A stretch of DNA of 64,000 nt from Quinella sp. 2Q5 (GTDB lineage Bacteria > Bacillota > Negativicutes > Selenomonadales > Selenomonadaceae), in contig JADEZQ010000001.1 of NCBI GenBank assembly GCA_015206785.1, positions 1 to 64,000 on the forward strand. The letters run 5' to 3'. The notes beneath the pieces are model-generated. The model did not search any database. It saw only the letters and a program-made list of their open reading frames with translations, and was not told where the DNA came from. Of the stretch, positions 33,101 through 42,124 are shown piece after piece. Position numbers and translations under genes: made by a program. The stretch's first letter is position 1. The number at the start of each line of letters is the position of its first letter.

Positions 33101-34630
33101 ATGAATAAACTTTGGAGCGTCTTGCCGCTTACCGCCGCCCTGCTCATGACGTCGACGGCGCACGCCGAATACGAGGCAAAGTCCGACACGGGCACGGGGA
33201 TTTTCGATTACATTGAGAACCGCCGCCGCGAGGAACGTGCCAACCGCCTGACCGAGGAGCAGGAGAAATTGCTTGACGACATAGCCGAGGCTAAGGAACG
33301 CCTTCCCCGCGAGCCCAAGGACGGTGACCCCGTTCCCGCCGTGTTCGAAGGCGACGACATGGTTTACTATTCCGGCAGCGGCGAATTCATCGCCACGGGC
33401 AAGGTCGACATCATTCAGCTCGACGGTCACCGCTTCCAAACCGACGAGGCGACCGGCAACACCAAAGATCAAGTCGTGCGCGTGGACGGCAAAGCTCACG
33501 TCCTGCAACTGATGGAAGGAGCACCCCGCGTCACGCTCGACGGCTTCAAGACCGTTTACAACTACGGCACCAAGACCGGCACTATGGGCGAGGCAAACGG
33601 CAAGGCCGGCGAATATTATCTGACGGGCAAACGCTTCGAGTTCTACCCCGACCACATCGTCGTTTATGACGCCACGCAGACCAAATGCGGTGCCAAGTCC
33701 CCCGACTATCACCTTAGCGCGGAACGTATGGAAATCTGGCCCGAACAGGTTATGCGCATGTATAACGTCAAGTTCTGGATCAAAAATAAAGTCGTCGGCA
33801 CCAAAGCCTACGAGGAGAACACCTTCGACGAGAAGCGCGAGAATTATTTTCCGCGCGTCGGCTACAATTCCGACCACGGCGTTTATATCCGCGACAACTT
33901 CGAGATACCTTTGACGCCGCATTTGGATTTGAATATCGGCGCGTACGTCGAGACCAAGAAGGGCGTTCGTTCCAATGCCGAGCTCGTCTACAACAACAGG
34001 AACTTCGCCACCGCCATCCGTTACGGCTTCTATGACGACAGCGACGCCCGTTGGATTCAGAAGGAGCCGTCGTTCTATGTCGGTTACGGCAGACATTTCG
34101 GCGGACTGCCTCTCAGCTACCGAATCGAAGGCGAAGTCGGGCATTGGCGTCAAAATAACGTCGTCGCCACCCATCGTGAATACGAATTCTCTTTGGCGCA
34201 CGATCCCATTGACATCGGCGGATGCTTACTGTTCCTCAACGCCGGCTACAAGATAACCAAGGATAATCCCCAAAAGGGCGATGGCGGCGAAACGACCGTG
34301 CGCGGCATGAATTACAGTGCTCTGCTCGCCCGCGAATTCAATGACAGGCTCGCCGCTTACGTCGGCTTCTGGTACAACAAGAACAACGCTTCCAACACGC
34401 TGTTTGAATTCGACAACGACGACTATTCCCGCAAGATTCAGGCGGGCGTCAGCTATTTCATCACGCCCAAAGACCGCCTCGTCGTCGGTGTGAAGTGGAA
34501 CGCCGACAATCACAAGCTGGACGACATAGACTACTATTGGTACCACGATTTGCACTGTTCGCAGGCTGTCGTTCGTTGGCGCGGCAAGCGCAAGAAGTTG
34601 GAGGTTCATTGGGAGTTTGTGCCGTGGTAA
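33101..34630 (+). CDS. LptD/OstA-like outer-membrane protein (short)
   Basis: 509 aa with an N-terminal signal peptide (hydrophobic core LPLTAALLMTS, cleavage after AHA). Residues ~80-230 resemble the OstA domain (GDDMVYYSGSGEFIATGKV ... DATQTKCGAKSPDYHLSAERMEIWP). The rest (~250-509) is amphipathic beta-strand typical of a barrel. LptD inserts LPS in the outer leaflet; the E. coli protein is much longer, so this is either a short LptD or a relative. It leads into LPS sugar genes, which supports an envelope role. GAGGA lies six bases before the ATG. Confidence 0.75.
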   Translation: MNKLWSVLPLTAALLMTSTAHAEYEAKSDTGTGIFDYIENRRREERANRLTEEQEKLLDDIAEAKERLPREPKDGDPVPAVFEGDDMVYYSGSGEFIATGKVDIIQLDGHRFQTDEATGNTKDQVVRVDGKAHVLQLMEGAPRVTLDGFKTVYNYGTKTGTMGEANGKAGEYYLTGKRFEFYPDHIVVYDATQTKCGAKSPDYHLSAERMEIWPEQVMRMYNVKFWIKNKVVGTKAYEENTFDEKRENYFPRVGYNSDHGVYIRDNFEIPLTPHLDLNIGAYVETKKGVRSNAELVYNNRNFATAIRYGFYDDSDARWIQKEPSFYVGYGRHFGGLPLSYRIEGEVGHWRQNNVVATHREYEFSLAHDPIDIGGCLLFLNAGYKITKDNPQKGDGGETTVRGMNYSALLAREFNDRLAAYVGFWYNKNNASNTLFEFDNDDYSRKIQAGVSYFITPKDRLVVGVKWNADNHKLDDIDYYWYHDLHCSQAVVRWRGKRKKLEVHWEFVPW

Positions 34631-36141
34631 ATGTGATTTGTTTGTCCGTCGTGGCGTTGATGATGTTCTTCCTGGGTGCGTGGATCTTGCCCATAACCGA
34701 CCCAACCGAATCCGTCTACGCCTTGACCGCCAAAGAAATGCTCGCGTCGGGAGATTGGCTGTCCCCGCGCATTCACGGCGATTATTGGTACGACAAGCCG
34801 ATAATGTTCTATTGGGAGTTGCTCGTTGCCTACAAAGTCTTCGGCGTCGGTGAGTTCGCCTCAAGGCTTTTCCCCGCAATCTTCGCGACGCTGGGAATCT
34901 TCCTGACGTATTTCTTCGGCGCGAAGATCTACAACGTACGCATCGGCTTTGCGGCGGCTCTGATGTTGGCGACGACGCTGGAGTATTGGTATCTGGCGCA
35001 CGCAGTCATCACGGACATGACGCTGATGGTTATGTTCGCGGCGACGCTGATAACGTTCTTCCTGGCGTATCGGGCGGGGCGTCCGGAATTTTACGCGGCG
35101 TCGTTTGCGGCGTCGGCGGTGGCGGTGCTGACGAAAGGTCCCGTCGGATTTTTTTTGCCGGGGCTAATAATCCTGCTGTTCTTGGCGTGGATGGGTGACC
35201 TCAAACATCTGCGCAAGATCTTCCGCCCGATTAACCTCGTCGTGTTCGCGGCAGTCTGTTCGCTGTGGTATCTGCCAATGACGCTGATTCACGGCGCGTC
35301 GTTCGCGGAAAATTTTTTGGGCGTGCACAACTTCCTTCGCGCAACGGTCTCGGAGTATCCGAAAACCGACGTGTGGTATTACTACCTGCTCATCAGCGCG
35401 GTTGGCTTCTTCCCGTGGTCGGTAGCGTTAATTCCCGCCGCCGTCGTGAAGTTTTTCCGCCGCGTGGAGCTTTTCATTGAGGAGGGCCGCCTGCCGGTCT
35501 TCGATCCGCACGAAAAATTTCTGATCGTCTGGGCGGCAACGGTCGTCATATTCTTCCAGCTGTGCGCGACAAAATACGTGACCTACACCCTGCCGGCGAT
35601 GATCCCCGCCGCAATCTTCGTGGCACGCTACTTCGCCAACCGTTGGAAAATTTTTCTGCGGACGGCAATCGCCGCGGTGATAATCTTCCCGTTGCTGATG
35701 TACTTCGTCGCTCTGCCGCTGACCCAAGACAATTCCGCCCGCCGCGAAGCTCAGCTGCTTGCCCCGATGATTGACGCCGAAACTTGCGTCGTCAGCCACG
35801 GCAAGGAGTATCCCACGTCGCTGGTTTTCTATGGCGGCACGAAAATTTTTCGCCTGGAGACGCGCGACAACTTCGAGAAAGTTCGCCCGCGCCCGATGAG
35901 CTGGACGAGCAAGAACGTTATGCCGTTCATGACCTTTGACGAGCTGCCCGCCGACAAAAAAATTCTGGCGGTCGTCGCCGCGGACTTCGAGCAAAGTTTT
36001 CTGAGCAACGCCGCGGGCAAATGGCAACTCGTCGGCACGGTGGACAAGGGCGCGTTGGAATCTTGGGCGGAGAAATTTTTCTACGGGCGCGACTATCGCA
36101 AGCTCAAGAGCAAAATTTTTCTCAGGGAGAGTGACATCTGA
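34624..36141 (+). CDS. ArnT/GT39-type membrane glycosyltransferase
   Basis: 505 aa with about ten membrane helices, then a C-terminal soluble part. The first periplasmic loop has TDPTESVYALTAKEML and DYWYDKPIMFYW, the D/E and substrate-loop motifs of lipid-phosphate-sugar-dependent transferases. Such enzymes move a sugar from an undecaprenyl-phosphate donor onto lipid A or a protein at the periplasmic face. The GTG start overlaps the end of the LptD-like gene and has GGGAG eight bases upstream. Target inferred to be lipid A or LPS core from the cluster. Confidence 0.82.
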   Translation: MVNVICLSVVALMMFFLGAWILPITDPTESVYALTAKEMLASGDWLSPRIHGDYWYDKPIMFYWELLVAYKVFGVGEFASRLFPAIFATLGIFLTYFFGAKIYNVRIGFAAALMLATTLEYWYLAHAVITDMTLMVMFAATLITFFLAYRAGRPEFYAASFAASAVAVLTKGPVGFFLPGLIILLFLAWMGDLKHLRKIFRPINLVVFAAVCSLWYLPMTLIHGASFAENFLGVHNFLRATVSEYPKTDVWYYYLLISAVGFFPWSVALIPAAVVKFFRRVELFIEEGRLPVFDPHEKFLIVWAATVVIFFQLCATKYVTYTLPAMIPAAIFVARYFANRWKIFLRTAIAAVIIFPLLMYFVALPLTQDNSARREAQLLAPMIDAETCVVSHGKEYPTSLVFYGGTKIFRLETRDNFEKVRPRPMSWTSKNVMPFMTFDELPADKKILAVVAADFEQSFLSNAAGKWQLVGTVDKGALESWAEKFFYGRDYRKLKSKIFLRESDI

Positions 36142-36629
36142 TGGCGGTCGTTATCAGGCAGTACACTTCGGCGGACGCTCAAGCCGCGATAGAAATCTGG
36201 AACGAGGTCGTGCGTGAGGGCGTCGCCTTCCCGCAGGACGAGGAGCTTGACGCCGCGGCGGGTGACGAATTCTTTCGCGCGCAATCGTTCACGGGCGTGG
36301 CTGTCGTCGGCAACCAAATCGTCGGGCTGTACATTCTGCACCCCAACAACGTCGGTCGCTGCGCTCACATCGCCAACGCAAGCTACGCCGTCCGTTCCGA
36401 TTTGCGCGGGCAACACATCGGCTCGGCAATCGTCAGCGACAGCATCAACCGCGCACGTGAACTCGGCTTTCGGATTCTGCAGTTCAACGCCGTCGTCGCC
36501 ACCAACATTCACGCGCGGCATCTGTATCAACGGCTCGGCTTCAAGGAACTCGGCACAATCCCCGGCGGCTTCCGCATGAAGAACGGCTCGTTCACCGACA
36601 TCATTCCAATGTTCATCGGCTTGACTTAG
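36141..36629 (+). CDS. GNAT family N-acetyltransferase
   Basis: A 162-aa acetyltransferase. The acetyl-CoA loop is RSDLRGQHIGSAI (R-x-x-G-x-G/A-like) near residues 89-101, and AVVATNIHARHLYQRLGF is the conserved C-terminal motif. It acetylates an amine on a small molecule, peptide or protein; the substrate is unknown. Its ATG shares one base with the stop of the preceding gene. It may modify a surface sugar, given the cluster, or be a passenger. Confidence 0.85.
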   Translation: MAVVIRQYTSADAQAAIEIWNEVVREGVAFPQDEELDAAAGDEFFRAQSFTGVAVVGNQIVGLYILHPNNVGRCAHIANASYAVRSDLRGQHIGSAIVSDSINRARELGFRILQFNAVVATNIHARHLYQRLGFKELGTIPGGFRMKNGSFTDIIPMFIGLT

Positions 36630-36641
36630 GGGGCTTAGGTC

Positions 36642-37634
36642 ATGCAAGAACTCATCGGCATCACCAACAGCATGCAGGGCAAGAAAATTTTAGTCATCGG
36701 CGACGCGGTGGCTGACGTCTACGTCGACGGGCGAATCAGCCGCATTTCCCGCGAGGCACCCGTCTTGATTCTGGAGAAGGCGGGCGAACGAGTCGTTGCG
36801 GGCGGCGCGGCAAACGTCGTGGCTAACGCGGCAACCCTCGGCGGCGAAGTCTACGCGGTCGGTGTCATCGGCGACGATCATTACGCCGAGAGCCTGCGCG
36901 GCATCTTCAAGGAGCTGGACGTTCATTGCGAAGGTCTCGTTCGCGACAAGAGCCGCCCGACAATTTCCAAGACGCGAATCATCGCGGGCGGTCGGGCAAC
37001 CGTCAGCCAACAAATCGTGCGCATCGACAACGAGAGCAAGTCGCCTCTGGGCAAGAAGGTCGAAGCTGAACTGCTCGCCAAAATCGACAAGATCCTTCCC
37101 AAGGTCGACGGCATCATCATGAGCGATTACGGCAGCGGCACCATCACCGCCAACGCCCGCAAACTCATCACGCGCTACGCCGGCAAGCACAAGCTCCCTT
37201 CAATCGTCGACTCGCGCTACAACATCGGCGACTTCGCCGGCGTCGGCTACATCAAGCAGAACGATTCGGAGCTCGGCGCGTTCGTCGGTCATCAGCTCAA
37301 CGACGTGACCGATCTGATTGCCGCGGGCACGAATATTTTAACCAAGCTCAACGTCGACGGCGTACTCATCACTCGTGGCGAGATGGGCATGAGCCTGTTT
37401 GAACGCAACGGCGCGGCACATCACATTCCCGTTACCGACATGAGCGAGGTTTATGACGTTTCGGGCGCGGGCGATACTTGCGTTGCCGCCTTCCTGCTGG
37501 CGTTGACGGCGGGCGCACAACCTTCCAACGCCGCACGCATCGCCAACTTCGCCGCGGGAATCGCCGTGCGCAAACTCGGCACCAGCACCGTCAGTGCCAC
37601 CGAACTCATCGCCACGTTAGAGAGGGCTCGTTAA
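36642..37634 (+). CDS. hldA: D-glycero-beta-D-manno-heptose-7-phosphate kinase
   Basis: A 330-aa PfkB-type kinase. It has IGDAVADVYVDGRISRIS near 19-36, GGAANVVANAATLGG near 54-68 and DVSGAGDT (anion hole and catalytic base) near 272-279. It phosphorylates heptose 7-phosphate at C1 in ADP-heptose synthesis. It is followed immediately by the separate adenylyltransferase gene; in E. coli the two are fused in HldE. The sugar product feeds the heptosyltransferase two genes downstream. Confidence 0.92.
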   Translation: MQELIGITNSMQGKKILVIGDAVADVYVDGRISRISREAPVLILEKAGERVVAGGAANVVANAATLGGEVYAVGVIGDDHYAESLRGIFKELDVHCEGLVRDKSRPTISKTRIIAGGRATVSQQIVRIDNESKSPLGKKVEAELLAKIDKILPKVDGIIMSDYGSGTITANARKLITRYAGKHKLPSIVDSRYNIGDFAGVGYIKQNDSELGAFVGHQLNDVTDLIAAGTNILTKLNVDGVLITRGEMGMSLFERNGAAHHIPVTDMSEVYDVSGAGDTCVAAFLLALTAGAQPSNAARIANFAAGIAVRKLGTSTVSATELIATLERAR

Positions 37635-38108
37635 ATGCTAATTGACAGAAAAGACGCCGCCGCCTTCTGCGCAGACATTCGACGCCGCGGCAAAATCGTC
37701 TTCACAAACGGTTGCTTCGACATCATTCACGCCGGACACGTCCGATATTTGACGGCGGCAAAAAATTTCGGCGACACGTTGATCGTCGGGCTAAACACTG
37801 ATGAAAGCGTCCGCCGCCTCAAAGGTTCGTCGCGACCCATCAATTGCCAGGACGACCGCGCCGAAGTTTTGCTCGGTCTCAAAGCCGTCGACCACGTGAT
37901 TTTTTTCGGCGAACACACCGCGGAAGATTTGATCGCCGAAATCAAGCCCGACGTCTACGTCAAAGGCGGCGACTACACGCTCGACACTCTGCCCGAAGCT
38001 CGAATCGTCAGCGAATACGGCGGGCAAGTTCGGCTGGTCAATCTCGTTGCCGGTCGCTCGACAACCAACATCGTGGAAAAAATTTTAGCGGGGCAAAACC
38101 ATGACTGA
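37635..38108 (+). CDS. hldC: D-glycero-beta-D-manno-heptose 1-phosphate adenylyltransferase
   Basis: A 157-aa nucleotidyltransferase. TNGCFDIIHAGHV carries the HxGH motif, and a C-terminal RSTTNIVEKI segment matches the ISTT-like motif of the family. It transfers AMP to heptose 1-phosphate to give ADP-heptose. It starts one base after the hldA stop and overlaps the next gene by 8 bp, so it is part of the LPS core operon. Neighbour hldA confirms heptose rather than another cytidylyl- or adenylyltransferase role. Confidence 0.92.
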   Translation: MLIDRKDAAAFCADIRRRGKIVFTNGCFDIIHAGHVRYLTAAKNFGDTLIVGLNTDESVRRLKGSSRPINCQDDRAEVLLGLKAVDHVIFFGEHTAEDLIAEIKPDVYVKGGDYTLDTLPEARIVSEYGGQVRLVNLVAGRSTTNIVEKILAGQNHD

Positions 38109-39129
38109 TGACCTCAAGAACGTTTTAATCGTCAAACTCAGCGCAATGGGCGACGTGATTCACGCGCTGCCCGTGAGTTACGCAATCAAAGAAACTTTCC
38201 CCGACGCACACGTCACCTGGGTGGTGGAGCCGCCCTCGTTGCCGCTGTTGCAAATGAATCCGTGCGTCGACCGAATCATCCTGTTCAAGAAGAAAGACTT
38301 CCGCACGCTCAAAGGTTTCATGCGCGAGTTCTTCCCCTTCAAGCACGAACTGCAGGAGCAAAGTTACGACGCCGTGCTCGACCTGCAGGGGCTGTTCAAG
38401 TCCGCGGCAATCGCCTTCTTCGCCAAGAGCAACATCAAGCTGGGCATTTGCAACATGCGCGAGATGAGCGACAAAATTTCCACGCCCGTCATCGGCGAGA
38501 ACGCGCAAGGTCACATCGTCGAACGATATCTCGACACGGCGCGGGCAGTCGGTTGCGTCGTCGGCAACGTCACCTTCCCGATTCAAATCCCCGTCGACGA
38601 ATCCGAACAGGCGCGCGTTATTATGGAGCGGGCGGGCATGCGCGAGGGCAATCCCTTCGTGGTGTTCGTCGTCGGAGCGAACTGGCCAAACAAACGCTGG
38701 CCGACGGAGAACTTTGCCGCGCTGGGCGACTGGTTCTATAACCTGGCGGTGGTGCCCGTGCTCATCGGCAGCGGAGATTTGGACGAACAGCGTGCGCAGG
38801 AAATCGCGGCGAAGATGGAAATCCCGCCGATAAATCTGGTCAACCGCACGAACATCGCGCAGCTCGCTCACGTCATCAGATCATCGCGGCTGGTCATCGG
38901 CGGCGACACCGGTCCCACTCATCTGGCGGCGGCTCTGGGCGTGCGAACGATTATGCTCATGGGTCCGACGAACGTCGAACGCAACGGTCCCTTCGGTCAG
39001 CTCGCTCACGCCATCGAAGTCGAACGCCCCTGCAAAGGCTGTTGGAAGCGCGCCTGCCCGAAGAACGAAATTTGCCTGGAGAAAATCCCCGTCGCCTTCG
39101 TCGAGGACAAGATCGCCTCAATGAGCTGA
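38101..39129 (+). CDS. Heptosyltransferase (GT9)
   Basis: A 342-aa GT-B enzyme. The N-terminal domain begins NVLIVKLSAMGDVIHALPV, the classic GT9 motif. The C-terminal domain has VGANWPNKRWP and GGDTGPTHLAAALG, binding ADP-heptose. It adds heptose to the LPS inner core at the cytoplasmic face. Whether it is the WaaC-, WaaF- or WaaQ-type cannot be decided by eye. It overlaps hldC by 8 bp, linking donor synthesis with transfer. C-terminal cysteines (CKGCWKRACPKNEICL) could form a small metal or disulfide site and are also seen in related GT9 proteins. Confidence 0.9.
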   Translation: MTDDLKNVLIVKLSAMGDVIHALPVSYAIKETFPDAHVTWVVEPPSLPLLQMNPCVDRIILFKKKDFRTLKGFMREFFPFKHELQEQSYDAVLDLQGLFKSAAIAFFAKSNIKLGICNMREMSDKISTPVIGENAQGHIVERYLDTARAVGCVVGNVTFPIQIPVDESEQARVIMERAGMREGNPFVVFVVGANWPNKRWPTENFAALGDWFYNLAVVPVLIGSGDLDEQRAQEIAAKMEIPPINLVNRTNIAQLAHVIRSSRLVIGGDTGPTHLAAALGVRTIMLMGPTNVERNGPFGQLAHAIEVERPCKGCWKRACPKNEICLEKIPVAFVEDKIASMS

Positions 39130-39143
39130 AAGGAGCCGATTGA

Positions 39144-41135
39144 TTGAAGTTCCTGAAAAGATTTTTCGACGGCGTGCAACGTGACCTGCGGCTGTTCGTC
39201 TTCGTGCTGATGTTGCTGGAAATTTACCGCGGGCTGTTCATCGCGCTGATGTCAAACTACATGGCGGAGGATTCGGGCTCGGCGCAGGTGGCGGCGGCAA
39301 TGTGGGCAGGCTTGCGCTTGAGCTTGAAGACGGCGGGCGCAGTGACGCTCGTGTCGTTCGTGGCAGTGACAATCGGCGGGCTCAACTCGCGCGTGCGGTT
39401 GCTGATTGGGGCTGTGGCGTCGCTGATGTTCTCGTTGCTGTTCATGCTGAGGTTCCCGTACTATCGCGCGTTCCAATCGACATTCGGTATGGAAGTCGTG
39501 GCGGGCTTGCACGACGACATCTGGTCAATCATCGTCACGGCGTTCACCGAATACGGCATCGCGTGGAGATTCTTGCTCGCCGTGCTGCTGACGCTATTGT
39601 GTATCGCCGCGCTCAGCCGCCTGCTAATCATCAAGACGATTCCCCTGCCCGCGCTCGACGGCAAGTTGAAAGTCGCGGGCTTTTCGTGTGCGCTGATTGC
39701 GTTGATTGCCGCGTTCGCAGTTTTCGCGCGCTTCGGCGGCAGTTTCACCTACGGCGGCGGACTGAACTGGGAGAACGCTGCCGTCACGAGCGACGCCTTC
39801 CTCAACGAATGTATCCTTGACGACGGGCAAGCTCTCTATCGTGCGCGGGCCATGGCTAAGCGCATGGAGGCGGGCGAAATTTCCGGCGTCAACCCCGACA
39901 ACATTCACCGCGCCGCGCAGATCGTCGCCGGCAACGACACGCTCACCGAAGAAAATCTCGCGCCGTATCTCGAACGCAAAGCTCACGGCGAACGCATCGC
40001 TCGCCCCCGCCACATCTTCATCATACTCGGCGAAACTTTCATGCAGTGGCCAATGCTCGGCAAGTACGACGAACTTCTGCTTGCCGAAGGAATCAAGTCG
40101 CTCATCGCCGAAGACAACTGCTACTACAGCCGCAACTTCATGCCCAACGGAGACTTCACGTCCACCGCGATAACCGGACTCGTCACCGGTCTTCCCGACG
40201 TCAATATCCGCGTCAACTATCAGGCGCGCACCTACGAGAAGCTTTATCTCACGTCGATGGCTGCGCCCTTCAAGGAGATTGGTTACGCCGTGGACTTCTG
40301 GTATGGCGGAATGCCAGGTTGGGATTCGATTGGCAAGATGGCGACGGCGCAGGGCTTCGACAATTTTTACGGCTGCCCCGACTTCAACGCGCCGAAGCAG
40401 ACGACTTGGGGCACGAAGGACGAAAACTTATTCAACGCGCTGCTCAATCATCTGGACGCGGAGCCGCCGACAGTTCATCTGATTATGACGACGACCAATC
40501 ACCCGCCGTACAACCTCGACCTCGCCGCGGAGGGTTTCGACGTGAACGCGACGGTTGAGAAGCTCAAGAAGTTCCCCGACGTCGACGACCCGAATCAGCT
40601 GGCGATTGAGCTCGGTCACTATTGGTACATGGACGAAGTCATCACGAACTTTGTTCGCGCCGCCACGGAGAAATTCCCCAACAGCCTCTTCGTCATCACG
40701 GGCGACCACGCCGTTCGTTGCGACCCTTCGACGCACCCGACAATCTTTGAGCACCAGAGCGTTCCCTTCGTGCTGTATGGCGCGGGCATCACGAAAAATA
40801 TTTTGCCGCCCGACGCCGTGGGCGACCACATCTCAATCGTCCCGACGCTGATTGAACTGATTGCCCCGAAAGATTTTGCATACTACTCGATTGCGCCGAG
40901 CCTGTTCGATTCGGACGGCGTCGGCTTCAACAACGCGGCGTTCCTCACGGCGAAGGTTGCCGGGCAAATCGATTCCGACGACGTGGAACTTTTGCCGCAC
41001 GTGGCTTCCAACGAGCTAAACAACGTGAACCTGACCGACGAACGCGAACACGCCTTGCAGATCATCAGCGCAATGCGAACCGTCGCCTGGTGGATCATCA
41101 CCAAGGGTTTGTTCTTCGGCGGCAACGACAACTAA
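39144..41135 (+). CDS. LTA synthase/sulfatase family membrane protein
   Basis: 663 aa. Five N-terminal membrane helices (to about residue 205) are followed by a large alkaline-phosphatase-type domain. The metal/nucleophile region is HIFIILGETFMQWP near 291-304, with a threonine in FTSTAITG as candidate nucleophile. VITGDHAV near 528 carries the metal-binding DH. The family transfers phosphoethanolamine or glycerophosphate onto LPS or related polymers at the periplasmic face. In this LPS cluster it is probably a phospho-group transferase for LPS. The TTG start has AAGGAG upstream. Confidence 0.82.
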   Translation: MKFLKRFFDGVQRDLRLFVFVLMLLEIYRGLFIALMSNYMAEDSGSAQVAAAMWAGLRLSLKTAGAVTLVSFVAVTIGGLNSRVRLLIGAVASLMFSLLFMLRFPYYRAFQSTFGMEVVAGLHDDIWSIIVTAFTEYGIAWRFLLAVLLTLLCIAALSRLLIIKTIPLPALDGKLKVAGFSCALIALIAAFAVFARFGGSFTYGGGLNWENAAVTSDAFLNECILDDGQALYRARAMAKRMEAGEISGVNPDNIHRAAQIVAGNDTLTEENLAPYLERKAHGERIARPRHIFIILGETFMQWPMLGKYDELLLAEGIKSLIAEDNCYYSRNFMPNGDFTSTAITGLVTGLPDVNIRVNYQARTYEKLYLTSMAAPFKEIGYAVDFWYGGMPGWDSIGKMATAQGFDNFYGCPDFNAPKQTTWGTKDENLFNALLNHLDAEPPTVHLIMTTTNHPPYNLDLAAEGFDVNATVEKLKKFPDVDDPNQLAIELGHYWYMDEVITNFVRAATEKFPNSLFVITGDHAVRCDPSTHPTIFEHQSVPFVLYGAGITKNILPPDAVGDHISIVPTLIELIAPKDFAYYSIAPSLFDSDGVGFNNAAFLTAKVAGQIDSDDVELLPHVASNELNNVNLTDEREHALQIISAMRTVAWWIITKGLFFGGNDN

Positions 41136-41147
41136 GGAGTGATAGAC

Positions 41148-41990
41148 ATGGTATTGATAACAGGCATTCTCGGACAACTCGGCTACGACCTGGCGAAGGA
41201 GCTGACCCGTCGCGGTGTGGAATTTGTTGCGCCTTCGCTGGAGGAGCTGGAGCTGACGACTGAAGACGGCGCGAAAAATTTCATCCTCAAAACCAAGCCC
41301 GACGTCGTCGCCCATTGCGCAGCATACACTGCCGTTGACAAAGCCGAGACCGAATCCGAACTCGCGCTGACCGTCAACGGTTTCGGCACGCGTTGGGTGG
41401 CTGAAGCTTGTCGCGAAGTCGGCGCGAAGATGATTTACATCAGCACCGATTACGTCTTCGGCGGCGACGGCAAGACGCCCTACGAAGTCCACGACGAAAA
41501 GAAACCCGTCAACGTCTACGGCCGCAGCAAACTCCTCGGCGAGGACGCCGTCACTGCTCTCGTCGACCGCCACTTCATCGTTCGCACCAGCTGGGTCTTC
41601 GGCATCAACGGCAACAATTTCATCAAGACCATGCTCAAGCTCGGCGCGACGAAAAAACTTCTGACCGTCGTCAACGACCAGATCGGCAGCCCGACCTACA
41701 CCGTCGACCTGGCGAAACTTTTGGCGGACATGATGGAGACCGACAAGTTCGGCACTTATCACGCGACCAACGAAGGCTTCTGCTCGTGGGCGGAATTTGC
41801 GCGGGAAATTTTTGAGCTGGCGGGCGTTGACGTCGAAGTCGAAGGTATCCCGACGCTTGAATATCCGACGCCGGCACGTCGCCCGTTCAATTCGCGGCTG
41901 AGCAAAAAATCTTTGGACGAGGCGGGCTTCAATCGTCTGCCGCCGTGGCAAGACGCCCTGCAAAGATTTTTGACCAAACTGAAAGCCTGA
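41148..41990 (+). CDS. rfbD: dTDP-4-dehydrorhamnose reductase
   Basis: A 280-aa short-chain reductase. The nucleotide-binding glycine motif GILGQLGYDL is at the N-terminus, STDYVFGGDG follows, and YGRSKLLGE carries the catalytic Y-x3-K. It reduces the last intermediate to dTDP-L-rhamnose. The other rml genes are not in the window. Last gene of the envelope cluster; its stop abuts a shortened copy of the dispersed repeat. ATG 41148 has AAGGAG eight bases upstream. Confidence 0.92.
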   Translation: MVLITGILGQLGYDLAKELTRRGVEFVAPSLEELELTTEDGAKNFILKTKPDVVAHCAAYTAVDKAETESELALTVNGFGTRWVAEACREVGAKMIYISTDYVFGGDGKTPYEVHDEKKPVNVYGRSKLLGEDAVTALVDRHFIVRTSWVFGINGNNFIKTMLKLGATKKLLTVVNDQIGSPTYTVDLAKLLADMMETDKFGTYHATNEGFCSWAEFAREIFELAGVDVEVEGIPTLEYPTPARRPFNSRLSKKSLDEAGFNRLPPWQDALQRFLTKLKA

Positions 41991-42045
41991 ACACCCGTTA
42001 CCGAAGCCGACACACGGCCAGCAAAAGAAAGTAGATGTAAACGCA
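41991..42045. repeat. Three-hairpin repeat, reduced copy 4
   Basis: Immediately after the rfbD stop: CACCCGTTACCGAAGCCGAC (like the outer end of copies 1 and 2), then directly CCAGCAAAAGAAAGTAGATG and AAACGCAGACGCAGT. The middle hairpins are missing, as in the copy at 22999. Confidence 0.75.
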
Positions 42046-42079
42046 GACGCAGTAGGCAAACACCAACGGCACCAATCGC

Positions 42080-42124
42080 AAAAAAAAATCCCGTCACTCA
42101 TCACGAGCGGCGGGAAATTTTTTT
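42080..42124. terminator. Bidirectional terminator between rfbD and the solute-binding gene
   Basis: TCCCG (42089-42093) pairs with CGGGA (42111-42115), with an inner CTC/GAG stem. It is flanked by a run of A on one side and a run of T on the other. Confidence 0.75.
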
